From assembly GCF_003797765.1 (NCBI RefSeq), contig NZ_RKMB01000006.1, positions 62,001 through 126,000 of the forward strand: DNA of 64,000 bases. The letters run 5' to 3'. This stretch comes from Ramlibacter sp. WS9. GTDB taxonomy: Bacteria > Pseudomonadota > Gammaproteobacteria > Burkholderiales > Burkholderiaceae_C. The notes beneath the pieces were generated by a model that worked only from the letters and a program-made list of their open reading frames with translations, made no database searches and had not been told where the DNA came from. The position numbers were made by a program, and so were the translations under genes. This document shows positions 18,069 to 26,784 of the stretch, piece by piece. Position 1 is the first letter of the stretch. Each line of letters begins with the position of its first letter.

Positions 18069-19271
18069 CTACATCACGTCCCTCAAATACAGCGTCGAAA
18101 GCTGCCCGCTTTTCCACAACTTGGCGGTTGCCTCCGACTGGGGCAGCAGCAAATGGCGCATCAGCGGCTCCAGCGCCGTGGATTGCACATCGGCCAGGAG
18201 GATGTAGCGCGTCGTCGCTTCGTCCTGGGTTTCGTTCAGGCGGCCGATCCAGTCCAGCGACACCAGCGTTTCGAGTACCGGCTCGAGCTGAAGCGAATCC
18301 ACCTGCAGCGATTGCCCGAGTTCGACTGCGCTCATGCCGCGGCGGGCCGTGGGACGCGCGCCGTGCAAGTGCTGGAGCACCTCCAGCGCCAGCTGGAACT
18401 GCCAGCCGTGCGCGCTGCCGCGGCGCCATGTGCCGGCACGCAGGCTCGGAAGATAGGCGGCGATCACGGCGCCCAGCAGCGCCATTACCCACACCAGGTA
18501 GATCCAGACCAGCAGGATGGGCAGCGTGGCAAAGGCCCCGTACACCGCCGAATAGGTCGGCACCTTGCCGATGTAGAGCGCCAGCAGCTTCTTGGCGAGT
18601 TCGATGCCCACAGCCGCAAACAGTCCGCCCGCCCAAGCATGATCGCGGCGCACCGGCGTGTTGGGCACGTAGCGATACAACGCTGTCAGCCCCGCTGCGA
18701 GCAGGAAGAACTCGATGACGTCGAGCAGGAAGGTCAAGGTGCCCGGCATCGAACCGACCAATCCACGCGACGCCGACAGCACATACGAGCTGATGCTGAG
18801 CGATGCACCCAGCAGCAACGGCCCGAGCGTCATCACCGCCCAATAGACGAGCACTCGCTGGCCGAGAGGCCGCGGCCGCTTGACGCGCCAGATGCCATTG
18901 AGCGTGCGGTCAATGGTCAGTACCAACGCGAGCGCGGTGACGAACAGCACGGCCAGGCCCACGGCGCCAAGCCGGCTCGCCTTGCCGGCGAACTGGTTGA
19001 GGTACCCCAGCACCTGGCGCGCGATCGAATCGGGGATCAGGGCCTGCACCAGCCAGGCTTGCAAAGCCTCCTGCAGCTTGCTGAACATCGGGAACGCCGT
19101 GAACACGGCGAGTGCCACGGTGAAGAACGGCACCAGGGCCATCGTCGTCGTGAAGGTGAGGCTGCTGGCCGTCACACCCAGGCGGTCCTCGCGGAAGCGT
19201 TCGCGCAGCGTGAGCGCGGTCGACTTCCAGGGGAAGCGCGAGAGTTCGGTGAGCAGGGGTCGGAGGTCCAT
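18069..19271 (-). CDS. YihY/BrkB family inner-membrane protein
   Basis: Polytopic membrane protein of 400 residues. The first ~290 residues carry the YihY/UPF0761 core: ASSLTFTTTMALVPFFTVAL, AVGLAVLFVTALALVLTID, LDVIEFFLLAAGLTALYRYV, the family motif AGGLFAAVGIELAKKLLALY, and AVYGAFATLPILLVWIYLVW. About six transmembrane segments are visible. A cytoplasmic tail of roughly 100 residues follows, with a winged-helix-like look (GMSAVELGQSLQVDSLQLEP). Despite old ribonuclease BN labels, the family function is unclear; export or envelope roles have been proposed. It is divergent from the DUF2069 gene with only 8 bases between start codons. Confidence 0.9.
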   Translation of the reverse strand: MDLRPLLTELSRFPWKSTALTLRERFREDRLGVTASSLTFTTTMALVPFFTVALAVFTAFPMFSKLQEALQAWLVQALIPDSIARQVLGYLNQFAGKASRLGAVGLAVLFVTALALVLTIDRTLNGIWRVKRPRPLGQRVLVYWAVMTLGPLLLGASLSISSYVLSASRGLVGSMPGTLTFLLDVIEFFLLAAGLTALYRYVPNTPVRRDHAWAGGLFAAVGIELAKKLLALYIGKVPTYSAVYGAFATLPILLVWIYLVWVMALLGAVIAAYLPSLRAGTWRRGSAHGWQFQLALEVLQHLHGARPTARRGMSAVELGQSLQVDSLQLEPVLETLVSLDWIGRLNETQDEATTRYILLADVQSTALEPLMRHLLLPQSEATAKLWKSGQLSTLYLRDVM

Positions 19272-19279
19272 CGCCCGCT

Positions 19280-19684
19280 ATGATGCCATCGCCCATGCAC
19301 GCCTCTGAATCTTCCACCGACACGCATCGCGACCGAGTCGCTTATACGCGCTGGCTCGCCGTCGGCAGCGTACTGGGGCTGATCGTGCTCGGGTTGGCGT
19401 GGGAGCTCTGGCTGGCGCCGCTGCGGCCGGGCGGTTCGTGGCTGGCGCTCAAGGTGCTGCCGCTGTGCATTCCGCTGGCGGGGCTGCTGCGAAACCGCAT
19501 GTACACCTACCGTTGGCTCAGCCTGCTGGTGTGGGTCTATTTCACCGAAGGCGCCGTCCGCGCGTACAGCGACCGGGGCCTGAGCACCCAGTTCGCCCTG
19601 GCCGAAGTGGCGCTGTGCCTTGTGTTGTTTGCCGCCTGCGTCCTGCACGTGCGGATCCGGCTTGGAAAGGCCAGCCATGACTGA
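19280..19684 (+). CDS. DUF2069 membrane protein
   Basis: Predicted inner-membrane protein of 134 residues with about four hydrophobic helices (WLAVGSVLGLIVLGLAWELW, WLALKVLPLCIPLAGLLR, RWLSLLVWVYFTEGAV, QFALAEVALCLVLFAACVLH). The central GLLRNRMYTYRWLSLLVWVYFTEG is the DUF2069 signature; function unknown. The stop overlaps the start of the FAD-linked dehydrogenase by 8 bases, so the two are cotranslated. An ATG five codons downstream is an equally possible start. Confidence 0.85.
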   Translation: MMPSPMHASESSTDTHRDRVAYTRWLAVGSVLGLIVLGLAWELWLAPLRPGGSWLALKVLPLCIPLAGLLRNRMYTYRWLSLLVWVYFTEGAVRAYSDRGLSTQFALAEVALCLVLFAACVLHVRIRLGKASHD

Positions 19685-21089
19685 ATTGATCAACCAGCTG
19701 AAAGCCGCGGTCGGCGCCGCGAATGTGCTGACCGAAGGCGACCTGAGCGCCTGGGAACAGGATTGGCGCAAGCGTTCGCAGGGCAAGGCGTTGGCCGTGG
19801 TCCGCCCCGCCAATGCCGGTGAAGTGGCCCAGGTCGTGAAGGCGTGCGCTGCCGCCGGTACTTCCATCGTGCCCCAGGGCGGCAACACCGGGCTCGTGGT
19901 CGGCTCCATCCCCGACGACTCCGGGCGCCAGGTGGTGCTGAGCCTGCAGCGCATGAACGCGGTGCGCGAGATCGACGGCGACAACCTGACCATGACGGTG
20001 GAATCGGGGTGCATCCTGCAAACGCTGCAGGATGCGGCGGAAAGAGCCGGCTTCCTGTTCCCGCTGAGCCTTGCCGCGGAGGGCAGCTGCACCATCGGCG
20101 GCAACCTGTCCACCAATGCCGGCGGAACGCAAGTCGTGCGCTACGGCAATGCCCGCGAGCTGTGCCTGGGCCTCGAAGTGGTCACCGCGCAGGGCGAAAT
20201 CTGGGACGGCCTCACGGGCCTGCGCAAGGACAACACGGGGTACGACCTGCGCGACCTTTACATCGGCAGCGAAGGCACGTTGGGCATCATCACGGCGGCC
20301 ACGATGAAGCTCTACCCGCTACCCGCGGCCGCGCTCACCGCATGGGCCGCGGTGCCATCGATGGAAGACGCGGTGCGCCTGCTGGGCCTGGCGCACCGCC
20401 ACCTCGGCGCAGGGCTGACCGGCTTCGAAGTGATGGGCCAGTTCGCACTCAGCCTGGTGGCAAAGCATTTCAAGCAGTTGCGCGTACCGCTGTATCAGCA
20501 GGCGCCTTTCTGTGTGCTGCTGGAAACCTCCGACCATGAGTCGGAAGCTCACGCCCGCGTGCAGTTCGAGCGATTGTTGGAAACGGCGATGGAAGAAGGC
20601 TGCGTTACCGACGCCGTGGTCGCCGAGAATCTGGCGCAGGCCCACCAGCTCTGGCACATCCGCGAAAGCATTCCGCTCGCGCAAGTGGAAGAAGGCGCCA
20701 ACATCAAGCACGACATCTCCATCCCGGTGTCGGCGATCCCCCAGTTTTGTGAAGCGACGGACGCGCTTTTGGCGAAGGCGATTCCGGGCGTGCGGCTGGT
20801 CAACTTCGGCCATCTGGGCGACGGCAACCTGCATTACAACGTGCAGGCACCCGAAGGCATCGATGCGGCGCAGTTCCTCGCGGAACAGGAAGACAACGTC
20901 AACACGGTGGTGTACGACTCGGTGCGCAATTTCGGCGGCTCCATCTCGGCCGAGCACGGCGTGGGCAGCCTGAAAGTGGAAAAGCTAGAGGACCACAAGT
21001 CGCCGGTGGCGCTAGGGCTGATGCGGGCGGTCAAGCGGGCGCTGGATCCGGCCAATACGATGAACCCAGGGCGGGTTGTGCGCATATAA
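19677..21089 (+). CDS. FAD-linked D-2-hydroxyacid dehydrogenase-type oxidase
   Basis: Flavoprotein of 470 residues of the vanillyl-alcohol-oxidase superfamily (GlcD / D-lactate dehydrogenase type), oxidising a D-2-hydroxyacid to a 2-oxoacid. The FAD_binding_4 domain (about 35-180) shows IVPQGGNTGLVVGS, TIGGNLSTNAGG and YIGSEGTLGIITAA. The C-terminal oxidase domain has VRLVNFGHLGDGNLHYNV and the metal/substrate His of SAEHGVGSLK, ending LDPANTMNPGRVV. It is a lone gene with no GlcE/GlcF partner. The stop TAA (21087-21089) lies inside the palindromic control element of the following ccdAB genes. Confidence 0.93.
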   Translation: MTELINQLKAAVGAANVLTEGDLSAWEQDWRKRSQGKALAVVRPANAGEVAQVVKACAAAGTSIVPQGGNTGLVVGSIPDDSGRQVVLSLQRMNAVREIDGDNLTMTVESGCILQTLQDAAERAGFLFPLSLAAEGSCTIGGNLSTNAGGTQVVRYGNARELCLGLEVVTAQGEIWDGLTGLRKDNTGYDLRDLYIGSEGTLGIITAATMKLYPLPAAALTAWAAVPSMEDAVRLLGLAHRHLGAGLTGFEVMGQFALSLVAKHFKQLRVPLYQQAPFCVLLETSDHESEAHARVQFERLLETAMEEGCVTDAVVAENLAQAHQLWHIRESIPLAQVEEGANIKHDISIPVSAIPQFCEATDALLAKAIPGVRLVNFGHLGDGNLHYNVQAPEGIDAAQFLAEQEDNVNTVVYDSVRNFGGSISAEHGVGSLKVEKLEDHKSPVALGLMRAVKRALDPANTMNPGRVVRI

Positions 21090-21097
21090 TATGCGCA
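21079..21097 (+). promoter_or_regulatory. Palindromic operator/promoter of ccdAB
   Basis: A perfect 8-base inverted repeat, TGCGCATA and TATGCGCA, separated by TAA. A consensus -10 box TATAAT (21085-21090) lies inside it, 27 bases before the ccdA start. This is the expected design for autorepression by a CcdA/CcdB complex. The stop codon of the upstream dehydrogenase is the spacer of the palindrome. No good -35 hexamer was found at the proper distance. Confidence 0.65.
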
Positions 21098-21116
21098 TCC
21101 TTGATAGGAGCTGCAG

Positions 21117-21356
21117 ATGCTGAGATTCGACGATGCCCCGAAGAAGGCAACCAATCTGTCCCTGAATTCCAAGGTCCTGGAAATAGCCAAAGAGCTCGGG
21201 ATGAATATCTCGCAAACGGTGGACGTTCTGCTGGCCGCCGAAGTGAAGCGCCGCTATTGGGAACGGTGGAACGAGGACAACAAGGACGCGATCGATGCCT
21301 ACAACGCGCGCATCGCCCGCGAAGGCCTGCCGCTGGCCAAATACCGCTCCTTCTGA
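21117..21356 (+). CDS. ccdA: CcdA-family antitoxin
   Basis: Antitoxin of 79 residues of a type II module. The ribbon-helix-helix N-terminus KATNLSLNSKVLEIAKELGM with NISQTVDVLLAAEV matches CcdA, and the C-terminal toxin-wrapping segment NKDAIDAYNARIAREGLPLA corresponds to the CcdA EnxxfiaxyNxxVExxGlPL motif. GGAG precedes the ATG. It is immediately upstream of ccdB on the same strand. A chromosomal copy inside a housekeeping context suggests acquisition or domestication. Confidence 0.92.
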   Translation: MLRFDDAPKKATNLSLNSKVLEIAKELGMNISQTVDVLLAAEVKRRYWERWNEDNKDAIDAYNARIAREGLPLAKYRSF

Positions 21357-21362
21357 CTCGCG

Positions 21363-21677
21363 ATGGCCCGCTTCGATGTCTATTCCCATCCGGACACGGC
21401 GCTGCGCAAGGTCACGCCGTACTTGCTGGATGTCCAGAACCCCCACATCGATCGCATTGCCACGCGCGTGATGTTGCCCTTGCGCGTGGCCAGTTCGTTT
21501 TCCTTGCGCATGCGCGACTTGAATCCGGCCTTTACGATTGCGGGCAAGGAGGTCGTCGCGGATACCGCGGCACTTGCCGCATTTCCGTTTGCCGAACTGC
21601 GCGCGCCTGTCGCCACGCTCAAGCCCAACGCCGGTGAAATCCTGGCGGCATTGGACACCCTTTTTGGATCGTATTGA
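21363..21677 (+). CDS. ccdB: CcdB-family toxin
   Basis: Toxin of 104 residues; the F-plasmid homologue poisons the GyrA subunit of DNA gyrase. Family landmarks are [32 protein letters not shown], and the hydrophobic core up to [10 protein letters not shown]. In F CcdB the last three residues Trp-Gly-Ile are essential for gyrase poisoning; here the protein ends TLFGSY, with no Trp, so gyrase activity is doubtful or altered. It starts 6 bases after ccdA, has no clear ribosome site of its own (coupled translation likely), and ends 1 base before the thyA start codon. Confidence 0.9.
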   Translation: MARFDVYSHPDTALRKVTPYLLDVQNPHIDRIATRVMLPLRVASSFSLRMRDLNPAFTIAGKEVVADTAALAAFPFAELRAPVATLKPNAGEILAALDTLFGSY

Positions 21678-21678
21678 T

Positions 21679-22515
21679 ATGAATCCGTCCCGCCCCGTTC
21701 GCTCCCAGTACGAGGACTTCATGCGCCATGTTTACACGCATGGCACGCCCAAGACCGACCGCACCGGCACCGGTACGCGCAGCGTCTTCGGCCATCAGAT
21801 GCGCTTCGACCTGGGCGAAGGCTTTCCGCTGGTGACCACCAAGAAGGTCCATCTCAAGTCCATCGTCTACGAACTGCTGTGGTTCCTCCAGGGTTCCAGC
21901 GACAACAACTGGCTGAAGGAGCGTGGCGTTTCCATCTGGGACGAGTGGGCGCGTGAAAATGGCGACCTCGGTCCTGTGTATGGCGTGCAATGGCGCAGCT
22001 GGCCCACACCCGATGGCGGGCACGTCGACCAGATCGCCGAAGCCATCAAGACGATCAAGACCAACCCTGATTCGCGCCGCATCATCGTGAGCGCGTGGAA
22101 CGTGGCCGACATCCCGAAGATGGCGCTCGCGCCTTGCCACGCGTTCTTCCAGTTCTACGTGGCGCCATCGCAGGTGGCTGGTGAGCCGGGCAAGCTGTCG
22201 TGCCAGCTGTACCAGCGCAGCGCAGACATCTTCCTGGGCGTGCCGTTCAACATCGCGAGCTATGCCCTGCTCACCCACATGATGGCGCAGCAATGCGACC
22301 TGGCCGTGGGCGACTTCATCTGGACGGGCGGAGACTGCCACATCTACAGCAACCACCATGAGCAGGTCGAGCTGCAGCTGAGCCGCGAGACTCGCCCCTA
22401 CCCTACGCTGAACATCAAGCGCAAGCCGGCATCGATCTTCGACTACGAGTTCGAGGATTTCGAGGTGCAGGGCTACGACCCGCACCCACCGATCAAGGCG
22501 CCGGTGGCGGTGTGA
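21679..22515 (+). CDS. thyA: Thymidylate synthase
   Basis: Makes dTMP from dUMP with methylene-tetrahydrofolate. The 278-residue length is slightly longer than the E. coli enzyme because of an insert after residue ~165. Seen: [24 protein letters not shown] folate/phosphate loop ([12 protein letters not shown]), [20 protein letters not shown], catalytic Cys in [32 protein letters not shown] and [12 protein letters not shown]. The ATG lies 1 base after the ccdB stop, with no separate ribosome site visible, so thyA is probably read through or coupled from ccdAB. It is followed after 16 bases by folA, the usual pairing, since ThyA generates the dihydrofolate that FolA reduces. Confidence 0.97.
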   Translation: MNPSRPVRSQYEDFMRHVYTHGTPKTDRTGTGTRSVFGHQMRFDLGEGFPLVTTKKVHLKSIVYELLWFLQGSSDNNWLKERGVSIWDEWARENGDLGPVYGVQWRSWPTPDGGHVDQIAEAIKTIKTNPDSRRIIVSAWNVADIPKMALAPCHAFFQFYVAPSQVAGEPGKLSCQLYQRSADIFLGVPFNIASYALLTHMMAQQCDLAVGDFIWTGGDCHIYSNHHEQVELQLSRETRPYPTLNIKRKPASIFDYEFEDFEVQGYDPHPPIKAPVAV

Positions 22516-22531
22516 TCCAGACAATCGACCC

Positions 22532-23029
22532 ATGAAAATCGGAATGATCTTCGCGCGCGCGCGCAACGGCGTCATTGGCAAGGGCGGCGTCATGCCCTGG
22601 CACCTGCCGGAGGACCTCGCGCACTTCAAGCGCGTTACTCTGGGCTGCCCGGTCATCATGGGGCGCAAGACCTGGGATTCCTTGCCGCCGCGGTTCCGGC
22701 CGCTGCCGGGCCGCATCAACATCGTCGTGACAAGGCAGGGCGAGTGGTGCGCCGAGGGCGCGACCCGCGCCTCATCGCTCTCCCAAGCCATTTCGCTGTG
22801 TGACGGCCAGCCCCAGGTGTGGGTGATGGGCGGCGCGGAGATCTATGCGCAAGCCGTTCCGCTGGCGGACACTGCTGAGGTGACCGAACTCGAAACCGAT
22901 TTCGAGGGCGATGCATTCGCGCCGACTTTCGATGCTGCATGGAAGGAAACAGCGCGTGAGCGTCACGTTTCCGCCACCGGCGTGAACTACAGTTTCGTCA
23001 CCTACACGAATACCCAACGAGGAGTTTAA
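22532..23029 (+). CDS. folA: Dihydrofolate reductase
   Basis: NADPH-dependent reduction of dihydrofolate to tetrahydrofolate; 165 residues. The active-site stretch NGVIGKGGVMPWHLPEDLAH contains the Met20-like loop, Trp and the catalytic Asp, followed by FKRVTLGCPVIMGRKTW for NADPH binding and QVWVMGGAEIYAQAVPLAD. Directly downstream of thyA. Its TAA stop abuts the ATG of the DUF4337 gene without a spacer, so that gene is probably in the same operon. Confidence 0.97.
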   Translation: MKIGMIFARARNGVIGKGGVMPWHLPEDLAHFKRVTLGCPVIMGRKTWDSLPPRFRPLPGRINIVVTRQGEWCAEGATRASSLSQAISLCDGQPQVWVMGGAEIYAQAVPLADTAEVTELETDFEGDAFAPTFDAAWKETARERHVSATGVNYSFVTYTNTQRGV

Positions 23030-23623
23030 ATGTCCGGAGCAGGATTCCATGTGCATGGACCGCACGATCACGAGCTGGAGCACGCCACCCAGCACGCCGC
23101 CCACGGCGACAGCGCGGGCACCATGATCAACCAGATCGCGATGTTCACCGCCGTCATCGCGACGGTGGGCGCGATCTTCGCGTACATGGGCGGTGCCACG
23201 CAGGCCAACGCGGGCCTCTACAAGAACAACGCCGCGATCAAGAAGACCGAAGCGTCCAACCAGTGGAACTACTTCCAGGCGAAGAGCACGAAGCAGTCGC
23301 TCGCCGAGATCTCGCGCGACCTGGCGCCCGTGGCGGGCGACAAGGAAAAGTACCAGGCCAAGATCGACCGCTACGAAAAGGAAAAGAAGGAAATCCAGGC
23401 CAAGGCGGAATCGGTCGAAGCCGAATCCAAGGATTGGGACAAGAAGAGCGACGAGCAAATGCACCAGCACCACCGCTGGGCCCAGGCCACCACGGCACTG
23501 CAGGTGTCGATCGCGCTCGCCGCCATCGCCCTCTTGACGAAAAAGAAATGGCTCGAATACGGCATGTTCGGTGTTGGCGCCATCGGTGTGGCCATCGGCG
23601 CGCTGGCGGTGTTGCACATTTGA
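23030..23623 (+). CDS. DUF4337 membrane protein
   Basis: A 197-residue membrane protein of unknown function. After a His-rich N-terminus (HVHGPHDHELEHATQHAAHG) comes a transmembrane helix (INQIAMFTAVIATVGAIFAY), then NNAAIKKTEASNQWNYFQAK, which is the DUF4337 signature. A Lys/Glu coiled-coil follows (about 100-150) and then two C-terminal hydrophobic helices (TALQVSIALAAIALLT, GMFGVGAIGVAIGALAVLHI). The start directly follows the folA stop. The His-rich tail could bind metal, but that is only a guess. Confidence 0.85.
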   Translation: MSGAGFHVHGPHDHELEHATQHAAHGDSAGTMINQIAMFTAVIATVGAIFAYMGGATQANAGLYKNNAAIKKTEASNQWNYFQAKSTKQSLAEISRDLAPVAGDKEKYQAKIDRYEKEKKEIQAKAESVEAESKDWDKKSDEQMHQHHRWAQATTALQVSIALAAIALLTKKKWLEYGMFGVGAIGVAIGALAVLHI

Positions 23624-23641
23624 TTGCAGACTGAACTCCAC

Positions 23642-24412
23642 TCAGTCCTCGCGCGGGCGGCGCGTTCTTTGAACGATCGAAACCAGCAGTACCAGCGCGG
23701 CGACAGCTAGCGGAACCCAGATCAGGAAATACGGCGGCGTGTCGCGCTCGGGTGTGAATCGTGCGCGCACCGCCGCGTTAAAGTCCTTATCACCCGTCCA
23801 TACGGTGGTGGGCGCTTTGGAAGCGAGCACGGCCGGCAGCGCGGCCGTGCATTCTTGCAAGGTCGCGTAGAAGACTGTTCTGTACGCGGTGTCCATGAAC
23901 TGAGGCGTCATTTTTTCCGGCTCGCACTCGGTCAACAGGCACTGGGTCTGTGGTGCGCGCGCGCTGGTCGATTGGCTTGGAAACTCGTAGCTGATCCCCA
24001 TGTGCGGCCCGGTGCGCTTTCCGCTTGCAACGCACTTGGCGCTGACGAACGTCCCGGCCACGGCCACGGCATTGGGGATCTCGTGCGTGACGTGGTCGTG
24101 CCAGAACGCCGCACCACCCGCTGCGAGCGCGGCGAGAGAAATGAACTCCGCAGCGTAACCGCGCCGGGGACGGTCCTGGCTGCCCGTGCTCGCCGCAATG
24201 GCTGCAAGACGCGCGCGACGACGGCTCACCAGGTAGTCCATCAGCAGGTAGCCGACGATGGCCACAGGCGCGGCCACCAGTCGGTATCGAAAGACTTCGT
24301 GCTCGTCCAGATTGCCCATGTCCACACCGGATAGCCCGATCACGGCGAGCATGAGGCCCAATACGACAAAGGTAACCACCATCACTTTGATCGCGTAGTC
24401 GAAAATGGACAT
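23642..24412 (-). CDS. Hypothetical membrane protein
   Basis: Unrecognised protein of 256 residues. Two hydrophobic helices near the N-terminus (IKVMVVTFVVLGLMLAVIGL and LVAAPVAIVGYLLMDYLV) are followed by an Arg-rich cytoplasmic stretch, a third helix (FISLAALAAGGAAFW), a probably periplasmic domain with several Cys (KCVASGKR, TQCLLTECEPE, LQECTAAL) and a last helix (YFLIWVPLAVAALVLLVSIV). The ATG at 24412 is the first giving a membrane-type start; a longer frame to 24736 overlaps xthA antisense. It is divergent from xthA, with 60 bases between starts. Confidence 0.7.
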   Translation of the reverse strand: MSIFDYAIKVMVVTFVVLGLMLAVIGLSGVDMGNLDEHEVFRYRLVAAPVAIVGYLLMDYLVSRRRARLAAIAASTGSQDRPRRGYAAEFISLAALAAGGAAFWHDHVTHEIPNAVAVAGTFVSAKCVASGKRTGPHMGISYEFPSQSTSARAPQTQCLLTECEPEKMTPQFMDTAYRTVFYATLQECTAALPAVLASKAPTTVWTGDKDFNAAVRARFTPERDTPPYFLIWVPLAVAALVLLVSIVQRTRRPRED

Positions 24413-24472
24413 GAAGTTCAACCCTATGTGGCAGAGTATTGCCCTTGGCATGCAAACCGATGGATAGCGAAT

Positions 24473-25249
24473 ATGAAGATTACGACCTGGAACGTCAACT
24501 CCCTCACGGCGCGGCTGCAGCACGTGCTGGATTGGACGGCGGCAAACCCCGTTGACGTGTTGTGCCTGCAAGAGCTCAAGCTCACCGACGACAAGTTCCC
24601 GCTCGACGCGCTGCACGAGGCCGGCTACGAGCACTGCGCGGTGTTCGGGCAAAAGACGTACAACGGCGTCGCCATCATGAGCCGCCATCCGCTGCGCGAC
24701 GTCGTGAAGAACATCGTGGGCTTCGCCGATGAACATTCGCGCGTGATCACGGCAACGCTGGATTCACCGACCGGCGAGTTGCGCCTCGTCAACGGCTACT
24801 TCGTCAACGGCCAGGCGCCGGGTAGCGAGAAGTTCGAATACAAGATGAGCTGGCTGCGCGGCTTGCGCGACTACCTGCGCGAAGAAGTCGCGAAGCATCC
24901 GCAACTGGTGCTGCTGGGTGACTTCAACATCGCGCCGGAAGACCGGGATTCCTTCGACCCGGTGGGCCTGAAAGACACAATCCACCATACCGTGGAAGAA
25001 CGGGATCACTTTCAGAAGCTCGTGGAGCTGGGCCTGTGCGACAGCTTCCGGATGTTCGAGCAGCCGGAGAAAAGTTTCAGCTGGTGGGACTACCGGATGC
25101 TGGGCTACCAGAAGAACCGGGGGCTGCGCATCGACCACATCCTGGTGACTGAGGCGCTCAAGCCGCAAGTCAAGGGTTGCGCGATCGACCGGGTGCCGCG
25201 CAAATGGGAAAAGCCGAGCGATCACGCGCCGGTGACGGTGGAGATCTGA
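24473..25249 (+). CDS. xthA: Exodeoxyribonuclease III
   Basis: AP endonuclease / 3'-5' exonuclease of base excision repair, 258 residues. Motifs: MKITTWNVNSLTARL (metal Asn), VLCLQELKLTDDKFP (catalytic Glu), GDFNIAPEDRDSFDP (Asp, Asn), SFSWWDYRMLGYQKNRGLRI and the C-terminal RIDHILVT with PSDHAPVTVEI (catalytic Asp-His). It ends one base before the ntrC stop on the other strand, so the two genes converge with no room for an independent terminator. Confidence 0.96.
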   Translation: MKITTWNVNSLTARLQHVLDWTAANPVDVLCLQELKLTDDKFPLDALHEAGYEHCAVFGQKTYNGVAIMSRHPLRDVVKNIVGFADEHSRVITATLDSPTGELRLVNGYFVNGQAPGSEKFEYKMSWLRGLRDYLREEVAKHPQLVLLGDFNIAPEDRDSFDPVGLKDTIHHTVEERDHFQKLVELGLCDSFRMFEQPEKSFSWWDYRMLGYQKNRGLRIDHILVTEALKPQVKGCAIDRVPRKWEKPSDHAPVTVEI

Positions 25250-25250
25250 G

Positions 25251-26747
25251 TTACTCCAACCCGAGTTCCTGAATCTTCCGTGTGATCGTGTTCCGCCCGA
25301 TGCCGAGTTTCTGCGCGGCTTCGATGCGGCGGCCGCGGGTGTTGGCCAGCGCGGTGAGGATCAGCTTCGACTCGAAGCGTTTCGTCAGCGCATCCCATAC
25401 GTCATGACGGCCGCTGGCGAGCAATTCCAGCGCTTCGGCTTCCAAGCCCGTTTCCCAGCTGGGTGATCCGACGGCCACACCGGCAACGGGTGCCATGGCC
25501 GGCACGCCAGGCGTCGCATCCTCGGCCACTGCAGGCCTCGCCGATTCGACCGGTGCGGTCCTGATCACCCCCGCGTCCGAGCCCGACGGCGCCATCTCCG
25601 GCGGCAGGTCCTTAGGCTCGATCAGCTGTGCCGGCGCCATCACCGTGAGCCAATGGCAGATGTTCTCCAACTGGCGCACATTGCCCGGGAAGCCGAACAG
25701 CGACAGCCGAGCCAGCGCCGCATCCGAGATGCGCTTGGGCTCCACGCCCAGTTGCTTGGCGCTTTGCTGCAGGAAATGCCGCGCGAGCATCGGGATATCG
25801 TCCAGGCGCTCGCGCAGTGCCGGCAGCCGCAGGCGGATCACGTTCAGGCGGTGAAACAGGTCTTCGCGGAAGACACCTTCCTTGACGCGCTGCTCCAGAT
25901 CCTGGTGGGTGGCGGCGATGACGCGCACATTGGCCTTGACGGCGTTGTGCCCGCCCACGCGGTAGAAGTGGCCGTCGGACAGCACGCGCAACAGCCGCGT
26001 CTGCAAGTCGAACGGCATGTCCCCGATCTCGTCGAGGAACAGCGTGCCGCCCTCGGCCTGCTCGAAGCGGCCGCGGCGCATGGTCTGCGCGCCGGTGAAG
26101 GCGCCGCGCTCATGGCCGAACAGTTCGGACTCGAGCAGATCCTTCGGGATCGCCGCGGTGTTGATCGCGACGAACGGCCCGCCGGCACGGGGCGAGTGCT
26201 TGTGCAGCGCGCGCGCCACCAGCTCTTTGCCCGAGCCCGATTCGCCGGTGATCATGACCGTGACGTTGCTTTGCGACAGCCGGCCGATGGCGCGGAACAC
26301 GTCCTGCATCGCAGGGGCCTGGCCCAGCATCTCGGGCGCGGCGGTCATGCGCTCTTCGGCCACTTCCTCGCGCTGGCTTTCTTCGACGGCGCGGCGAATG
26401 AGCTCGATCGCCTTGGGAAGATCGAAGGGCTTGGGCAGGTATTCGAAGGCGCCGCCCTGGAAGGCCGACACGGCGCTGTCCAGGTCCGAGAACGCCGTCA
26501 TGATGATCACGGGCAGGCCCGGATGCTTTTCTTTGACCTTCGTCAGCAGGTCCAGGCCCGAACCACCGGGCATGCGGATGTCGCTGACCAGGATCTGCGG
26601 GCCGTTCTCGTCGTCTCCCGACTCCAGCGCGGCCAGCACCTCTCGCGGATTGGTGAAGCTGCGGGTGGGAAGGTCTTCACGCAGCAGCGCCTTCTCCAGC
26701 ACGAAGCGGATGGATTGGTCATCGTCAACTATCCAGATCGGCTTCAT
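25251..26747 (-). CDS. ntrC: Nitrogen regulation response regulator NtrC
   Basis: Sigma-54 activator of nitrogen-starvation genes, 498 residues. The receiver domain has phosphoacceptor Asp56 in LVSDIRMPGG. The AAA+ domain has Walker A GESGSGKE (168-175), the sigma-54 contact loop GAFTGA (215-220), Walker B GTLFLDEIGD and FHRLNVIRLRLPALRER. A long Ala/Pro/Val linker precedes the Fis-type HTH RIEAAQKLGIGRNTITRKIQ. It lies 37 bases downstream of ntrB in the same direction. Likely targets in this window are the two NtrC-type sites before glnA. Confidence 0.97.
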   Translation of the reverse strand: MKPIWIVDDDQSIRFVLEKALLREDLPTRSFTNPREVLAALESGDDENGPQILVSDIRMPGGSGLDLLTKVKEKHPGLPVIIMTAFSDLDSAVSAFQGGAFEYLPKPFDLPKAIELIRRAVEESQREEVAEERMTAAPEMLGQAPAMQDVFRAIGRLSQSNVTVMITGESGSGKELVARALHKHSPRAGGPFVAINTAAIPKDLLESELFGHERGAFTGAQTMRRGRFEQAEGGTLFLDEIGDMPFDLQTRLLRVLSDGHFYRVGGHNAVKANVRVIAATHQDLEQRVKEGVFREDLFHRLNVIRLRLPALRERLDDIPMLARHFLQQSAKQLGVEPKRISDAALARLSLFGFPGNVRQLENICHWLTVMAPAQLIEPKDLPPEMAPSGSDAGVIRTAPVESARPAVAEDATPGVPAMAPVAGVAVGSPSWETGLEAEALELLASGRHDVWDALTKRFESKLILTALANTRGRRIEAAQKLGIGRNTITRKIQELGLE

Positions 26748-26784
26748 GTCTTGTTGTCACCTCAGGTCGAACGCGTTATCTACT

